Source: Acidimicrobiia bacterium
GTDB lineage: Bacteria; Actinomycetota; Acidimicrobiia; Acidimicrobiales; Bin134
Length of the DNA: 64,000 nucleotides
Direction of reading: 5' to 3'
Assembly: GCA_022827405.1 (NCBI GenBank)
Contig: JAJDTA010000196.1
Coordinates: forward strand, 1 to 64,000
Below are positions 31,806 to 41,990 of the stretch, piece by piece. Below the pieces are notes generated by a model, which worked only from the letters and a program-made list of their open reading frames with translations, did no database searches and was not told the DNA's origin. The translations under genes were made by a program, and so were the position numbers. Positions within the stretch are counted from its first letter, which is position 1. Every line of letters begins with the position of its first letter.

Positions 31806-33158
31806 ATGAACGCGCCCGCGGCCCAAGACCTGCGGATCATCACCGCCCGCTTCGACGTTGAGGATGGCCATACCCTGGCCGGTTACGAGCGAACCGGCGG
31901 CTATGCCGGCCTAAGGCGGGCGCTGGAGATGGCCCCCGCCGAGGTCCACGGCGAGGTTCGCACCGCCAGCCTGCTCGGCCGAGGCGGCGCTGGGTTCCCC
32001 GCCGGGGTCAAGTGGGGGTTCTGCCCGCCGGGAGTGTGGCCCCGCTATCTGGTGGTGAACGGTGATGAGTCGGAACCCGGCACCTACAAGGACCGCCTGC
32101 TCATGGAGCGCGACCCCCACCAGCTCATCGAGGGCTGTCTGATCGCCTGCTATGCCCTAGGTCTCTCCCAGTGCTTCTTGTATGTGCGGGGCGAGATGGC
32201 CCACGCCCAAGAACGCCTGGCCGCCGCCCTCAACGAGGCTTACCAGGCCGGTTTTGTGGGCCGCAATGTGCTCGGCGCCGATGACTTCTCGGTGGACATC
32301 ACCCTTCACTGGGGCGCGGGGGCCTACATCGTGGGCGAGGAGACCGCGCTCATCGAGAGCCTGGAAGGCAATCGGGGGATGCCCCGGCTGAAGCCGCCAT
32401 ATTTCCCGGCGTCCATCGGCCTCTACGGAAAGCCCACCATCGTCAACAACGTGGAAACTCTGGCCAATCTGCCGTGGATCGTGTCCAACGGCGGAGCCGC
32501 CTTTGCGGCCATGGGGGCCGATAATTCCACGGGCACCCGGGTGTTCGCGGTGTCGGGCCATGTGGCCACCCCCGGCGTGTTTGAGGTGCCCTTCGGCACC
32601 ACCACGTTCCGCGACATCATCTTCGACCCCCGCTACGCCGGAGGCCTTCACCCCGGCCGCACCCTCAAGACGTTCATCCCCGGAGGGGCATCGGCCCCCT
32701 GGTTCTTCGAGGAGCACCTCGACATTCCCCTAGAGAAGGCCACCGTGGACCAAGCCGGCTCCATGCTCGGCTCGGGGGCCATCGTGGTGATGGACGACAC
32801 CACCGACGTGGTCAAGGCCTGCCACAACGTGGTGCGGTTCTTCGCCCGGGAGTCCTGCGGCAAGTGCACCCCGTGCCGGGAGGGCACCTCGTGGCTGGAG
32901 AAGATCCTTAGCCGCATCCTGGCCGGCCAGGGCCGCCCCCAAGACCTTGATCTCTTGATGGACGTCTGCGACAACATCAGCCCCGGCATCCATTGGCCGC
33001 CCCGCCAGACCACCATCTGCCCGCTGGGACCCTCGGCCGTGTCGCCCATCGCCTCGGCCTTGGAGCGGTTCCGCGGTGAATTCGAGGCCTACCTGCCCGC
33101 CACCGCAGTCACTGTGGCCCCGAGTTCAGGCACCATCAATGCAGGGGTCGCAACGTGA
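31806..33158 (+). CDS. nuoF: NADH-quinone oxidoreductase subunit F
   Basis: A 450-residue NuoF (51-kDa) with the NADH/FMN site LLGRGGAGFPAGVKWGF, the VVNGDESEPGTYKDRLLME segment and the N3 [4Fe-4S] ligands in ESCGKCTPCREGTSW plus a fourth Cys in TTICPLGPS. It takes hydride from NADH onto FMN. ATG 31806 is 52 bp after nuoE. It overlaps nuoG by four bases (GTGA at 33155). Confidence 0.95.
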   Translation: MNAPAAQDLRIITARFDVEDGHTLAGYERTGGYAGLRRALEMAPAEVHGEVRTASLLGRGGAGFPAGVKWGFCPPGVWPRYLVVNGDESEPGTYKDRLLMERDPHQLIEGCLIACYALGLSQCFLYVRGEMAHAQERLAAALNEAYQAGFVGRNVLGADDFSVDITLHWGAGAYIVGEETALIESLEGNRGMPRLKPPYFPASIGLYGKPTIVNNVETLANLPWIVSNGGAAFAAMGADNSTGTRVFAVSGHVATPGVFEVPFGTTTFRDIIFDPRYAGGLHPGRTLKTFIPGGASAPWFFEEHLDIPLEKATVDQAGSMLGSGAIVVMDDTTDVVKACHNVVRFFARESCGKCTPCREGTSWLEKILSRILAGQGRPQDLDLLMDVCDNISPGIHWPPRQTTICPLGPSAVSPIASALERFRGEFEAYLPATAVTVAPSSGTINAGVAT

Positions 33159-35698
33159 GCGAGACCGAAACCGTGGTCAACATCACCGTCAACGGCCAAC
33201 CGGTGGAGGCCGCCCCCGGCGAGTGGGTCATTGCCGCCGCCGAGCGGGCCGGAGTGTACATTCCCCACTTCTGTTACCACCCCCGCATGAACTCGGTGGG
33301 CATGTGTCGCATGTGCATCGTGGACATCGACACCGGGCGGGGTCCGGCCTTGCAACCCTCCTGCATGGTCGAGGTCACCGAGGGGATGGTGGTGGACACC
33401 ACCTCCGATCAAACCCGCAAAGCCCAAGACGGGGTGCTGGAGTTTCTCCTGCTCAACCACCCGCTCGACTGCCCGGTGTGCGACAAGGGCGGCGAATGCC
33501 CCCTCCAAGACCAGACCATGGCCTACGGCCCGGGTGAGAGCCGGTTCATCGAGGAGAAGCGCCACTTCGAAAAGCCCATTCCCGTGAACGATCTGGTGTA
33601 CCTGGATCGGGAGCGCTGCATCCTGTGCGACCGCTGCACTCGATTCGCCGACGAGGTGGCCGGTGATCCGCTCATCACCTTCCAAGACCGGGGCGACCAA
33701 TCCCAGGTGAACACCTTCCCCGATCTGCCCTTCTCCTCGTACTTCAGCGGCAACACCGTGCAAATCTGCCCGGTGGGGGCGCTCACCGCGGTGCCCTACC
33801 GGTTCAAGGCCCGCCCGTGGGATCTCACCGAAGTGGAGTCGACCTATCCCAACCCCATGGGTGACCGGGTGGTGGTGCAAGCCTCCCGCGATCAGGTGCT
33901 GCGCTATCAGGGCGTGGACAGCGACGCGGTCAACTGGGGATGGCTCACCGACAAAGACCGCTTCTCGTTTGAGGCCACCGCCAGCGAGCTGCGGTTGCGG
34001 TCCCCGCTGGTGCGGGGAACCCCGTTGGGCCAGCCCGATCCCGGCGGCTCCGAGCTGGTTGAAACCTCCTGGCACCACGCCTTGGCCATGGCGGCCGACG
34101 CCATCCTGGCGGCGGTCGAGAACAAGGGGCCCCAGTCGGTGGCCATTTTGGGCGGAGCCCGCCTGACCAACGAAGACCAGTACGCCTGGGCTCGGTTGGC
34201 CAAAGGCGTCATCGGCACCGACCACGTCGACGCCCAGCTCGACGACGGTCTGCCCGCAGACGCGGTACTCGGCCTGCCCCGGGCCACCATCAATCGGGCC
34301 TGCGCCCCGGGCGGCACCGTCATCTTGATGGCTGCTGATCCCAAAGAGGAGCAGGGCACCCTGTATCTGAGGCTTCGCCACGCCGTGGTCAACGACGGCG
34401 TGCAACTCATCGAGCTCACCCCCCGGGCAACTGGGCTGAGCCAGTTGGCCGCCCACCGTCTGCACCACCGTCCGGGTGAAGCCGCCGCGGTTGCGGCCGC
34501 CCTGGTTGGCGGCGACATCGACGCGGGACCCGACGGCGAGATCGGCGGGGTTTCAGCCGAGGCCCTGGCCGAAGCGGCGGCCGCGTTGGCCGACCGAGCC
34601 GACCAGCCGATCACCGTGATCTTGGGCCGTCCATCGGTGGCCGAAGCGGCCGGCCCCACGGTGGAGGCCGCGGCCGAGCTGATGAAGCTGGCCAAGCTGC
34701 TGACCGCAGGTGGGCGACCGGGCATTGCCTTTTTGCCCGCGCTGCACCGGGGCAATGTGCTCGGTGCGTTGGACATGGGCATGGCGCCTGGCCTGTTGCC
34801 CGGTCGGGTGACCCTGGCCGACGGCGGGGCTGCGCTGGCCGAAGCATGGGGCTCGGTACCCGCATCGCCTGGTGCCGACGCCCGAGGCATCCTGAAAGCG
34901 GCCGCCGGCGGAGACATCGACGTGTTGATCCTGCTGGGCGCCGACCCTCTGGGCGACTTCCCCCACCGCGAAGTGGCCGAGTCGGCCTTGAGCCGCGCCG
35001 GCACGGTTATCGCCTCCGACCTGTTCTTGAATCCGTCCGCGGCTCAAGCCGACATCGTGTTCCCCGCGGCTGGCTTCGGTGAGCGCCGAGGTACCCACAC
35101 CAACATGGAGGGCCGGATCACCCGGGAGCGCCAAGTGGTCACCTCACCGGGTACGGCCCGAGCCGACTGGGCCATCGCAGCTGAGCTGGCCCGACTGCTC
35201 GACGCCGATTTTGGCTTCGGCAGCCCCGAAGAGGTGTGGGACGAGATCGTCCGGGTGGCGCCATCGCACCGGAGCCTCTCCTTGGCGGCCATCGACGCCG
35301 AGACGGACGGTGAGGTGGCAGCGGACAGCTCCATCGAGTTCACCCCGCCGGAAAGCGCCATCGAGGTGCCCCACGTGGACGCTTACAGCCTGCGGCTGGT
35401 GTCGTCTCGGCGCATGTACGACCGGGGCACTTTGGTGCAACACACCCCCTCGCTGGCTGGCCTGGCCAATACCGCGGCCCTCGCGGTCAACCCCTATGAC
35501 TTTGACCGAGTCGGCGTCGATCCCGGCACCGAGGTGCAGGTGATCTCCCACGTCGGCGAGAAGAGCATGCCGGTGGTGGCCGACCCCGGCGTGCCCCGAG
35601 GCACTGCGGTCTTCGGGTACAACCACCCCGACCTCGACGTGCGAGACCTTATCGATGCCGATGCGGTGGTCACCGACGTGAGGATCCAGACTCGATGA
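33155..35698 (+). CDS. nuoG: NADH-quinone oxidoreductase subunit G
   Basis: An 847-residue NuoG. The N-terminal [2Fe-2S] ligands are in IPHFCYHPRMNSVGMCRMC and a later Cys in LQPSCMVE. His/Cys ligands of N5 lie in LDCPVCDKGGECPLQD and N4 ligands in ERCILCDRCTRF and QICPVGALT. The remaining 600 residues are a molybdopterin-oxidoreductase-like fold without the cofactor, ending in a small domain (YSLRLVSSRRMYDRGTLVQ). It links NuoE/F to NuoI. The extra N7 motif (CxxCxxxCx27C) of some bacteria is not clear here. Confidence 0.93.
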   Translation: MSETETVVNITVNGQPVEAAPGEWVIAAAERAGVYIPHFCYHPRMNSVGMCRMCIVDIDTGRGPALQPSCMVEVTEGMVVDTTSDQTRKAQDGVLEFLLLNHPLDCPVCDKGGECPLQDQTMAYGPGESRFIEEKRHFEKPIPVNDLVYLDRERCILCDRCTRFADEVAGDPLITFQDRGDQSQVNTFPDLPFSSYFSGNTVQICPVGALTAVPYRFKARPWDLTEVESTYPNPMGDRVVVQASRDQVLRYQGVDSDAVNWGWLTDKDRFSFEATASELRLRSPLVRGTPLGQPDPGGSELVETSWHHALAMAADAILAAVENKGPQSVAILGGARLTNEDQYAWARLAKGVIGTDHVDAQLDDGLPADAVLGLPRATINRACAPGGTVILMAADPKEEQGTLYLRLRHAVVNDGVQLIELTPRATGLSQLAAHRLHHRPGEAAAVAAALVGGDIDAGPDGEIGGVSAEALAEAAAALADRADQPITVILGRPSVAEAAGPTVEAAAELMKLAKLLTAGGRPGIAFLPALHRGNVLGALDMGMAPGLLPGRVTLADGGAALAEAWGSVPASPGADARGILKAAAGGDIDVLILLGADPLGDFPHREVAESALSRAGTVIASDLFLNPSAAQADIVFPAAGFGERRGTHTNMEGRITRERQVVTSPGTARADWAIAAELARLLDADFGFGSPEEVWDEIVRVAPSHRSLSLAAIDAETDGEVAADSSIEFTPPESAIEVPHVDAYSLRLVSSRRMYDRGTLVQHTPSLAGLANTAALAVNPYDFDRVGVDPGTEVQVISHVGEKSMPVVADPGVPRGTAVFGYNHPDLDVRDLIDADAVVTDVRIQTR

Positions 35699-35732
35699 CC
35701 GCGGGTCGGCCGCTCCAGGGGGTTCAGGTCTG

Positions 35733-36950
35733 ATGACCGCGGTGCTCGGTCCGACCGTGTTTGGCCTCGATCCCCTGTATATCGGCGGAGTGGGCCTGGC
35801 TGAGGTGCTCATCACCTTGCTCAAGGTGGGGGTGGCCTTCGCGATCTTGCTGGTGGCCGTCATGTTGATGATTTGGTTCGAGCGCAAGGTCATCAGCGAC
35901 ATGCAGAACCGCATCGGTCCCAATCTGGCCGGGCCGTTCGGCATCTTTCAGACGCTGGCCGACGGCATCAAGCTGTTCTTCAAAGAAGACCTGATCCCCG
36001 AGCAGTCCGATCGGCTGGTGTTCAAACTGGCCCCCTACCTGTCGCTGGTGCCCGCTTTCTTGGTGTTCGCCGTGGTCCCGGTAGGAGGCGATTTCAGCGG
36101 CGGCAACGGCCGGATCACCTTGTTCGGCCACGAGACCCTTCTCCAGGTGTCCGACCCGCCGGTGGGGATCCTGCTGGTGTTGGCCATGTCGTCGGTGGCC
36201 GTGTACGGGGTAATGCTGGCCGGTTGGTCGTCGGGCTCCAAGTATCCGCTGTTGGCGTCGGTGCGGGCCTCGGCCCAGATGGTGTCGTACGAGGCCGCCC
36301 TGGGGCTGTCGCTGGCTGCGGTGCTGTTGAAGTCGGGCAGCTTGTCTACCAATCAGATCGTGGCCGAGCAGTCGGTATGGAACTGGAACCTGTGGGTCAC
36401 CTGGGTGGTGCCCATGGTCATCTTCTTGATTGCGGCCACCGCCGAGCTGAACCGGCCCCCTTTCGATTTGGTGGAGGCCGAACAGGAGCTGGTGGGCGGT
36501 TTCCACACCGAGTACAGCTCCATCCGCTTCGCCCTGTTCTATTTGGCCGAGTTCATGAACACCATCACCATGTCGGCCATCATCGTGACGCTGTTCTTGG
36601 GCGGCCCCAACGGCCCCGACTTCACTTCGATCGGCTGGCTGTCGGGTTTGCTGTGGTTCTTCATCAAGCTGATGCTGTTCTTGTTCTCCTTCGTGTGGCT
36701 GCGGGCCACCCTGCCCCGCTTCCGCTACGACCAGCTCATGGACCTGGGCTGGAAGCTGCTCATCCCCCTGTCGCTGGGCTGGCTGCTGGTGCTGGCCTCC
36801 TATGACGTGGCTGGCGACCGGGGCTGGAACCGAGCTGCCGCCGTGATCGTGATGGTGGCCATCATGGCCGCCCTGGCCGGGTTGCTGGCCCTGGCCCTGC
36901 GAACCGCCCGCCAACGCCGAGAGCTCGACCCGCAAGGAGGTTTTGCCTGA
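35733..36950 (+). CDS. nuoH: NADH-quinone oxidoreductase subunit H
   Basis: A 405-residue NuoH with about nine helices and the signatures WFERKVISDMQNRIGPNLAGPFG and ELNRPPFDLVEAEQELVGGFHTEYSS. The latter lines the quinone channel and links it to the proton pumps. ATG 35733 is 34 bp after nuoG. The last 25 residues (RQRRELDPQGGFA) follow the last helix. Its stop overlaps the nuoI start by one base. Confidence 0.95.
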   Translation: MTAVLGPTVFGLDPLYIGGVGLAEVLITLLKVGVAFAILLVAVMLMIWFERKVISDMQNRIGPNLAGPFGIFQTLADGIKLFFKEDLIPEQSDRLVFKLAPYLSLVPAFLVFAVVPVGGDFSGGNGRITLFGHETLLQVSDPPVGILLVLAMSSVAVYGVMLAGWSSGSKYPLLASVRASAQMVSYEAALGLSLAAVLLKSGSLSTNQIVAEQSVWNWNLWVTWVVPMVIFLIAATAELNRPPFDLVEAEQELVGGFHTEYSSIRFALFYLAEFMNTITMSAIIVTLFLGGPNGPDFTSIGWLSGLLWFFIKLMLFLFSFVWLRATLPRFRYDQLMDLGWKLLIPLSLGWLLVLASYDVAGDRGWNRAAAVIVMVAIMAALAGLLALALRTARQRRELDPQGGFA

Positions 36951-37621
36951 TGGGATACCTCCAAGGATTCGCCGTTACCCTGCGCAAGCTGCTCAAGGGC
37001 ACCGAGACCGGCCGGGTGGTCACCACTCAGTATCCCGATGAGAAGCGCCCCAAGCCCGAGCGCTTCCACGGCCGCCATGTGCTCAACCGCTACGAGGACG
37101 GTATGGAGAAGTGCATCGGGTGTGAGCTGTGCGCTGGCGTATGCCCGGCCCGCTGCATCTATGTGCGGGGGGCCGACAACCCGCCCGACGATCCGGTGTC
37201 GCCCGGCGAGCGCTTCGGCTACGTGTACGAGATCAACTACCTGCGGTGCATCCACTGCGATCTGTGCGTGGAGGCCTGTCCCACCGAGGCCATCACCGAG
37301 TCGAAGCTGTTCGAGTTCTCGTTCACCAACCGGTCCGACGCCATCTACACCAAAGACGAACTGGTGGTGGGCGACGACGGTCGGCCCCAGCAGCTTCCCT
37401 GGGAACACTGGGAGCCCGGCGACGACGAGCACACCTCGGCGTGGGTGCGGGCCACCTCGCCATCGGGCCAAGCGGCCTACGAGGGCCAGGTGGCGTGGTC
37501 GGGCGAGCTGGGCTACGGCATCCGCTCGCCGGAGCGGGGCCAGTCGGCTGAAGATGAGGCCGACGAGGCCGCCGAGGACCACAGCCAGCATCACCACGAC
37601 GACCACGGAGGCCACCACTAA
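36950..37621 (+). CDS. nuoI: NADH-quinone oxidoreductase subunit I
   Basis: A 223-residue NuoI with ligands for clusters N6a and N6b: CIGCELCAGVCPARC and CIHCDLCVEACPTEA. The C-terminal 70 residues are an extension (about 180 is usual) that ends in a His/Asp-rich tail, EDHSQHHHDDHGGHH, which may bind metal. It carries electrons from NuoG to NuoB at the membrane surface. Its stop overlaps the nuoJ start. Confidence 0.95.
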   Translation: MGYLQGFAVTLRKLLKGTETGRVVTTQYPDEKRPKPERFHGRHVLNRYEDGMEKCIGCELCAGVCPARCIYVRGADNPPDDPVSPGERFGYVYEINYLRCIHCDLCVEACPTEAITESKLFEFSFTNRSDAIYTKDELVVGDDGRPQQLPWEHWEPGDDEHTSAWVRATSPSGQAAYEGQVAWSGELGYGIRSPERGQSAEDEADEAAEDHSQHHHDDHGGHH

Positions 37622-38172
37622 TGGAGACCGCGGTCTTCATCGTTTGCGCGGTCATCGTGCTGGCCGGAGCGCTGGGCGTGGTGCTGGCTCGCAACCCGGT
37701 TCATGCTGCGTTGAGCCTGGTGGGAACCCTGTTCGGCATGGCCGTGCTATTCCTCAACCTGGAGGCCCACTTCCTGGCCGCGGTGCAGATCATCGTTTAC
37801 GCCGGCGCCATCGTGGTGCTCTTCTTGTTCGTGATCATGCTGCTGGGGGTCGACCGGCTCGAAGACCTGTCGGTTGAGCCCATCACCGGCCAGCGAGTTT
37901 TGGCCGCCATCGTCGGCTTGGGCACCTTCGGACTGGCGGTGGCCTTCTTGGCGACCAGCGATATCGGCTTGCCGGGCCGCGAGGCCATGACGGGGCAAAT
38001 CACCGACCAGTACTCCAACCTGCACCAGATCGCCGACGTGCTGTTCACCGACTACGTGTATGCCTTTGAAGCCACCGCCGCCCTGCTCACCATCTCGGTG
38101 GTGGGCGCGGTGGTCATGTCCCGTCGCATGGCCCGTAGCGACGAGGCCCAAGAAGCCCCGGGGGACGACTGA
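37621..38172 (+). CDS. nuoJ: NADH-quinone oxidoreductase subunit J
   Basis: A 183-residue NuoJ with five helices. The family pattern [51 protein letters not shown] at residues about 20-72 covers helices 2 and 3, including the hinge helix involved in coupling. It overlaps nuoI and nuoK by one base each. Confidence 0.94.
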   Translation: METAVFIVCAVIVLAGALGVVLARNPVHAALSLVGTLFGMAVLFLNLEAHFLAAVQIIVYAGAIVVLFLFVIMLLGVDRLEDLSVEPITGQRVLAAIVGLGTFGLAVAFLATSDIGLPGREAMTGQITDQYSNLHQIADVLFTDYVYAFEATAALLTISVVGAVVMSRRMARSDEAQEAPGDD

Positions 38173-38474
38173 TGGTCACCGCCTCCTGGTACCTGATCCT
38201 GGCCGCCGCGCTGTTCACCATCGGCGCGGTGGGCCTGCTGGTGCGGCGCAACCCGCTGATCATGTTCATGTGCGTGGAGCTGATGCTCAACGCCGTCAAC
38301 CTCACCTTCATCACCTTCGGACGGGAGCTGGGCGACATCGGCGGGCAGGTATCAGTGTTCTTCGTGCTGGTGGTGGCGGCCGCCGAGGTGGTGGTGGGCC
38401 TGGCCATCGTGGTGGCCATCAACCGCCGTCGCCCCCAAGCCACCGCCGACGACCTATCGGCGCTGAGGGGGTAG
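38172..38474 (+). CDS. nuoK: NADH-quinone oxidoreductase subunit K
   Basis: A 100-residue, three-helix Nuo[38 protein letters not shown] and [17 protein letters not shown]. The two conserved membrane Glu residues (in VELMLNA and AAAEVVVGL) are present; these are part of the proton path. It begins at the nuoJ stop and precedes nuoL by 7 bp. Confidence 0.95.
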   Translation: MVTASWYLILAAALFTIGAVGLLVRRNPLIMFMCVELMLNAVNLTFITFGRELGDIGGQVSVFFVLVVAAAEVVVGLAIVVAINRRRPQATADDLSALRG

Positions 38475-38481
38475 TGCCGTC

Positions 38482-40404
38482 ATGAGCACACTCGTTGACC
38501 TCGTCTGGTTGATCCCCGCATTCCCCCTGGCCGGGGTGCTGATTCTGATGGCCATGGGCCGTCGTCTGGGCGAGCCCCGGGCCGGTTGGCTGGCCACCGC
38601 CATGATGGGCGGCTCGTTCATCGCCTCGTTGCTGGTGTTCGTCGGACTCATCGGCCACGAGGGCGACGAGCGCGAGACGGTGGTCACCCTGTTCGAGTGG
38701 GTGCCGGCCGGGAAGCTGGCCGTGGACATCGGCTTTCTGGCCGACCCGCTGTCCATCACCATGGCCCTGTTCGTGACCGGGGTGGGGGCCCTCATCCATC
38801 TCTACTCCATCGGCTACATGCACGGCGACGAGGGCTTCTCCAAGTTCTTCATCTACCTCAACCTGTTCGCCTTCTCCATGCTCATGCTGGTGCTGGGCGA
38901 CAACTTGCTGCTCACCTTCCTGGGCTGGGAGGGCGTGGGGGCGTGCTCCTATCTGCTGATCTCGTTCTGGTTCACCGACGAGGCCAACGCCTCTGCCGGA
39001 AAAAAGGCGTTCGTCACCAATCGGGTGGGCGACTGGGGCTTCTTGGTGGCCATGTTCCTGGCGTTTTTGACCTTCGGGTCGCTCCAGTACGGGGAGATCT
39101 TCTACGACCTGGAGTCCAACGGCGTGGCTGCGGGCACGGCGTCAGCCATCGTGGTGCTGCTATTGGTGGGCGCAGCCGGTAAGTCGGCCCAGTTCCCGCT
39201 GCACATCTGGTTGCCCGACGCCATGGCTGGCCCCACACCGGTATCGGCGCTCATCCACGCCGCCACCATGGTGACCGCCGGGGTGTACCTGCTCACCCGG
39301 ATGAGCCCCATCATCGCCGAGGCCCACAGCTGGGTGCCCGACCTCATCATGTGGGTGGGCCTGGGCACCGCCCTAATGGCCGCCACCGTCGCGGTAGCCC
39401 AAAACGACATCAAGAAGGTGCTGGCCTACTCCACCGTCAGCCAGCTCGGGTTCATGTTCGTGGCCGTGGGTTCGGGGGCCTACGTGGCCGCCATCTTCCA
39501 CATGGTCACCCATGCCTTCTTCAAGGCGCTGTTGTTCCTGGGGGCCGGGTCGGTGATCCACGGCATGGACGGCGACCAAGACATCCGCCGCTACGGCGGG
39601 CTGGCCCGGCTGCTGCCCATCACCTCGATGACCTTTGTGGCCGGCTGGCTGGCCATCGCCGGGGTGCCGCCGTTCTCGGGCTTCTGGTCGAAAGACGAGA
39701 TCCTGGCCTACGCCTATGGTGAGAACAAGGTGCTATGGGTGCTGCTGTTGGCCACCGCCATCCTCACCGCCTTCTACATGACTCGGCTGGTGCTCATGAC
39801 GTTCTTCGGCCCGCCCCGCTGGGCTGACTCTGAAGCCGAAGCCACCGAGGACAAGCCCCACCGCCATCCCCACGAATCGCCCTGGACCATGACCGTTCCG
39901 CTGGTGCTGCTGGCGGGGTTGGCCATGGTGGCCGGGGTGTTCAATCTGCCGTTCACCTCCGATGTCCATTTCTTGGGCAACTGGCTCAAGCCGTCGCTGT
40001 TCGGCAACGCCGGCCATCTTCCCTTCGGCGGCGGCACCCAGTGGGTGCTGGCCATCGTGGCCATCGTCGGCAGCCTGGGCGGGGTGTCGGCCGGGGCTGC
40101 GGTGTACATCCGCCGTCGGATCGATCCGGCCCGCATCGAACACCCCTTCTTGGCCCGGGCGTGGCGCATCGACGAGACCATCACCAACTTCATGGGCGGT
40201 CCCGGACGCCGGGCGTTCGAGCGCACCACCCAGTTCGATGAGCAGGTGGTGGACGGCGCGGTCAACGCCACCGGCACCCTGATCCGCCGGGCCGGGACCA
40301 AGCTGCGGGTGTCGCAGTCCGGCCTGGTGCGCAGCTACGCCCTGGGCATCGCCATCGGCGCGGTGGGGCTATTGGCCTGGTTCATCTCGAGGGCAGGGTT
40401 CTGA
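38482..40404 (+). CDS. nuoL: NADH-quinone oxidoreductase subunit L
   Basis: A 640-residue antiporter-like NuoL. The Glu of FLGWEGVGACSYLLISFW and the Lys of FPLHIWLPDAMAGPTPVSALIHAATMVTAGVYL are the conserved proton-path residues. The long lateral helix and final helix lie in the last 150 residues (FLARAWRIDETITNF). It is the distal proton pump. Start is ATG 38482, 7 bp after nuoK. Confidence 0.95.
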   Translation: MSTLVDLVWLIPAFPLAGVLILMAMGRRLGEPRAGWLATAMMGGSFIASLLVFVGLIGHEGDERETVVTLFEWVPAGKLAVDIGFLADPLSITMALFVTGVGALIHLYSIGYMHGDEGFSKFFIYLNLFAFSMLMLVLGDNLLLTFLGWEGVGACSYLLISFWFTDEANASAGKKAFVTNRVGDWGFLVAMFLAFLTFGSLQYGEIFYDLESNGVAAGTASAIVVLLLVGAAGKSAQFPLHIWLPDAMAGPTPVSALIHAATMVTAGVYLLTRMSPIIAEAHSWVPDLIMWVGLGTALMAATVAVAQNDIKKVLAYSTVSQLGFMFVAVGSGAYVAAIFHMVTHAFFKALLFLGAGSVIHGMDGDQDIRRYGGLARLLPITSMTFVAGWLAIAGVPPFSGFWSKDEILAYAYGENKVLWVLLLATAILTAFYMTRLVLMTFFGPPRWADSEAEATEDKPHRHPHESPWTMTVPLVLLAGLAMVAGVFNLPFTSDVHFLGNWLKPSLFGNAGHLPFGGGTQWVLAIVAIVGSLGGVSAGAAVYIRRRIDPARIEHPFLARAWRIDETITNFMGGPGRRAFERTTQFDEQVVDGAVNATGTLIRRAGTKLRVSQSGLVRSYALGIAIGAVGLLAWFISRAGF

Positions 40405-41990
40405 TGGACGGCTCGATGGTGCTTCCGGTCATCATCTTCCTGCCCCTGGTGGGCGCGGCGGCCATCGCGCTGATCGCCCCCTCCCGCTCGGAGGTGCTCA
40501 AGCCGGTGGCGGTGGCTACCTCGGCGGCCACCGGGGCGCTCACCCTGTGGCTCATGGCGGCATTCGAGGCCGGCGACGGCGGTTTCCAGTTCACCCAGCT
40601 CGCCGAATGGATCGGCTCAGCCGGCATCTCCTGGCACGTCGGGGTGGACGGCATCTCACTGTTCCTGGTGGTGCTCACCGGTTTCCTTTTCCCAATCGCC
40701 ATTGTGGCCTGCGACCCGCCCCACGACGCCAAGGCCTACTACATCTGGATGCTGGTGCTGGAAACCGGCTGCCTGGGGGTGTTCCTGGCGCTGGATCTGG
40801 TGTTGTTCTTCCTGTTCTTCGAGGTCGTGCTGATTCCCATGTACTTCCTCATCGGCAAGTGGGGCCACGAGAATCGCAAGTACGCGGCCACCAAATTCTT
40901 CCTGTTCACCATGCTGGGCTCGGCCCTCATGCTGGTGGGGATGCTGGCCCTGGCGCTGCTCACCGCCCGGGAGACCGGTGGTGCGGTCACGTTCAATGTT
41001 CTCGAACTCGCCAACAGCGCGGGCGAACTGCCCACCATCACCGCCCGCTGGATCTTCCTTTCGTTCGCGCTGGCCTTCGCGGTGAAGGTGCCCATATTCC
41101 CGGTCCACACCTGGCTGCCCGACGCCCACACCGAGGCCCCCACCGCCGGGTCGGTGATCCTGGCCGGGGTGCTGCTCAAGCTGGGCACCTACGGCCTGGT
41201 CCGCTTCGGCCTGTACCTGTTCCCCGAAGCGTCCCGCTACTTCGCCCCGCTGCTGTTCACCCTGGGGGTGATCGGCATTTTGTACGGCGCGGTGGTGGCC
41301 ACCATGCAGCGCGACCTGAAGCGCCTGGTGGCGTACTCCTCGGTGGCCCACCTCGGGTTCATCGTGTTGGGCATCTTCTCCATCAACACCGAGGGCATCG
41401 AGGGCGGGCTGCTCCAGATGGTGAACCACGGCCTGTCCACCGGGGCGCTGTTCTTGCTGGTGGGGTTCATATACGAGCGCCGCCACACCCGCCAGATCTC
41501 CGAGATGATCGGACTCCAGAAGGCCGCCCCGGTGCTGGCCGCGGTGTTCACCGTGGTGATGCTGTCGTCGGTGGGCCTGCCCGGCCTCAACGGCTTCGTG
41601 GGCGAGTTCTTGATCTTGGCCGGGGCGTTCATAGCCCACCGTTGGTGGGCGGTGGTGGCCGCCGCCGGGGTCATCCTGGCCGCGCTGTATCTGCTGTGGG
41701 CCTACCAGCGGGTGTTCCACGGCACCCCCAACGACGCCAACCGGTCAATGCCCGACCTCAACTGGCAGGAAAAGCTGGTCATGGTGCCGCTGGTGGGGCT
41801 CATCGTCTTCTTGGGGGTGTACCCCAAGCCGGTGATCGAGCGCATGGAGCCCTCCGTCAACGCGTTGATCGAGCACATGGACAAAGTCGAGGGAATCGAA
41901 TCGCCCACCGTGGGTGATCGGCCCGAGGGCAGCTTTGAAGAACTCCGCAAGCTCAAGGCCGACTACGGCGACGAGGGGGAGGGCCACTGA
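40404..41990 (+). CDS. nuoM: NADH-quinone oxidoreductase subunit M
   Basis: A 528-residue antiporter-like NuoM. Conserved features are FFLFFEVVLIPMYFLIGKWG (Glu), IFPVHTWLPDAHTEAPTAGSVILAGVLLKLGTYG (Lys), and RHTRQI-EMIGL. ATG overlaps the nuoL stop and its own stop overlaps nuoN. It is the central pump of the three. Confidence 0.95.
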   Translation: MDGSMVLPVIIFLPLVGAAAIALIAPSRSEVLKPVAVATSAATGALTLWLMAAFEAGDGGFQFTQLAEWIGSAGISWHVGVDGISLFLVVLTGFLFPIAIVACDPPHDAKAYYIWMLVLETGCLGVFLALDLVLFFLFFEVVLIPMYFLIGKWGHENRKYAATKFFLFTMLGSALMLVGMLALALLTARETGGAVTFNVLELANSAGELPTITARWIFLSFALAFAVKVPIFPVHTWLPDAHTEAPTAGSVILAGVLLKLGTYGLVRFGLYLFPEASRYFAPLLFTLGVIGILYGAVVATMQRDLKRLVAYSSVAHLGFIVLGIFSINTEGIEGGLLQMVNHGLSTGALFLLVGFIYERRHTRQISEMIGLQKAAPVLAAVFTVVMLSSVGLPGLNGFVGEFLILAGAFIAHRWWAVVAAAGVILAALYLLWAYQRVFHGTPNDANRSMPDLNWQEKLVMVPLVGLIVFLGVYPKPVIERMEPSVNALIEHMDKVEGIESPTVGDRPEGSFEELRKLKADYGDEGEGH

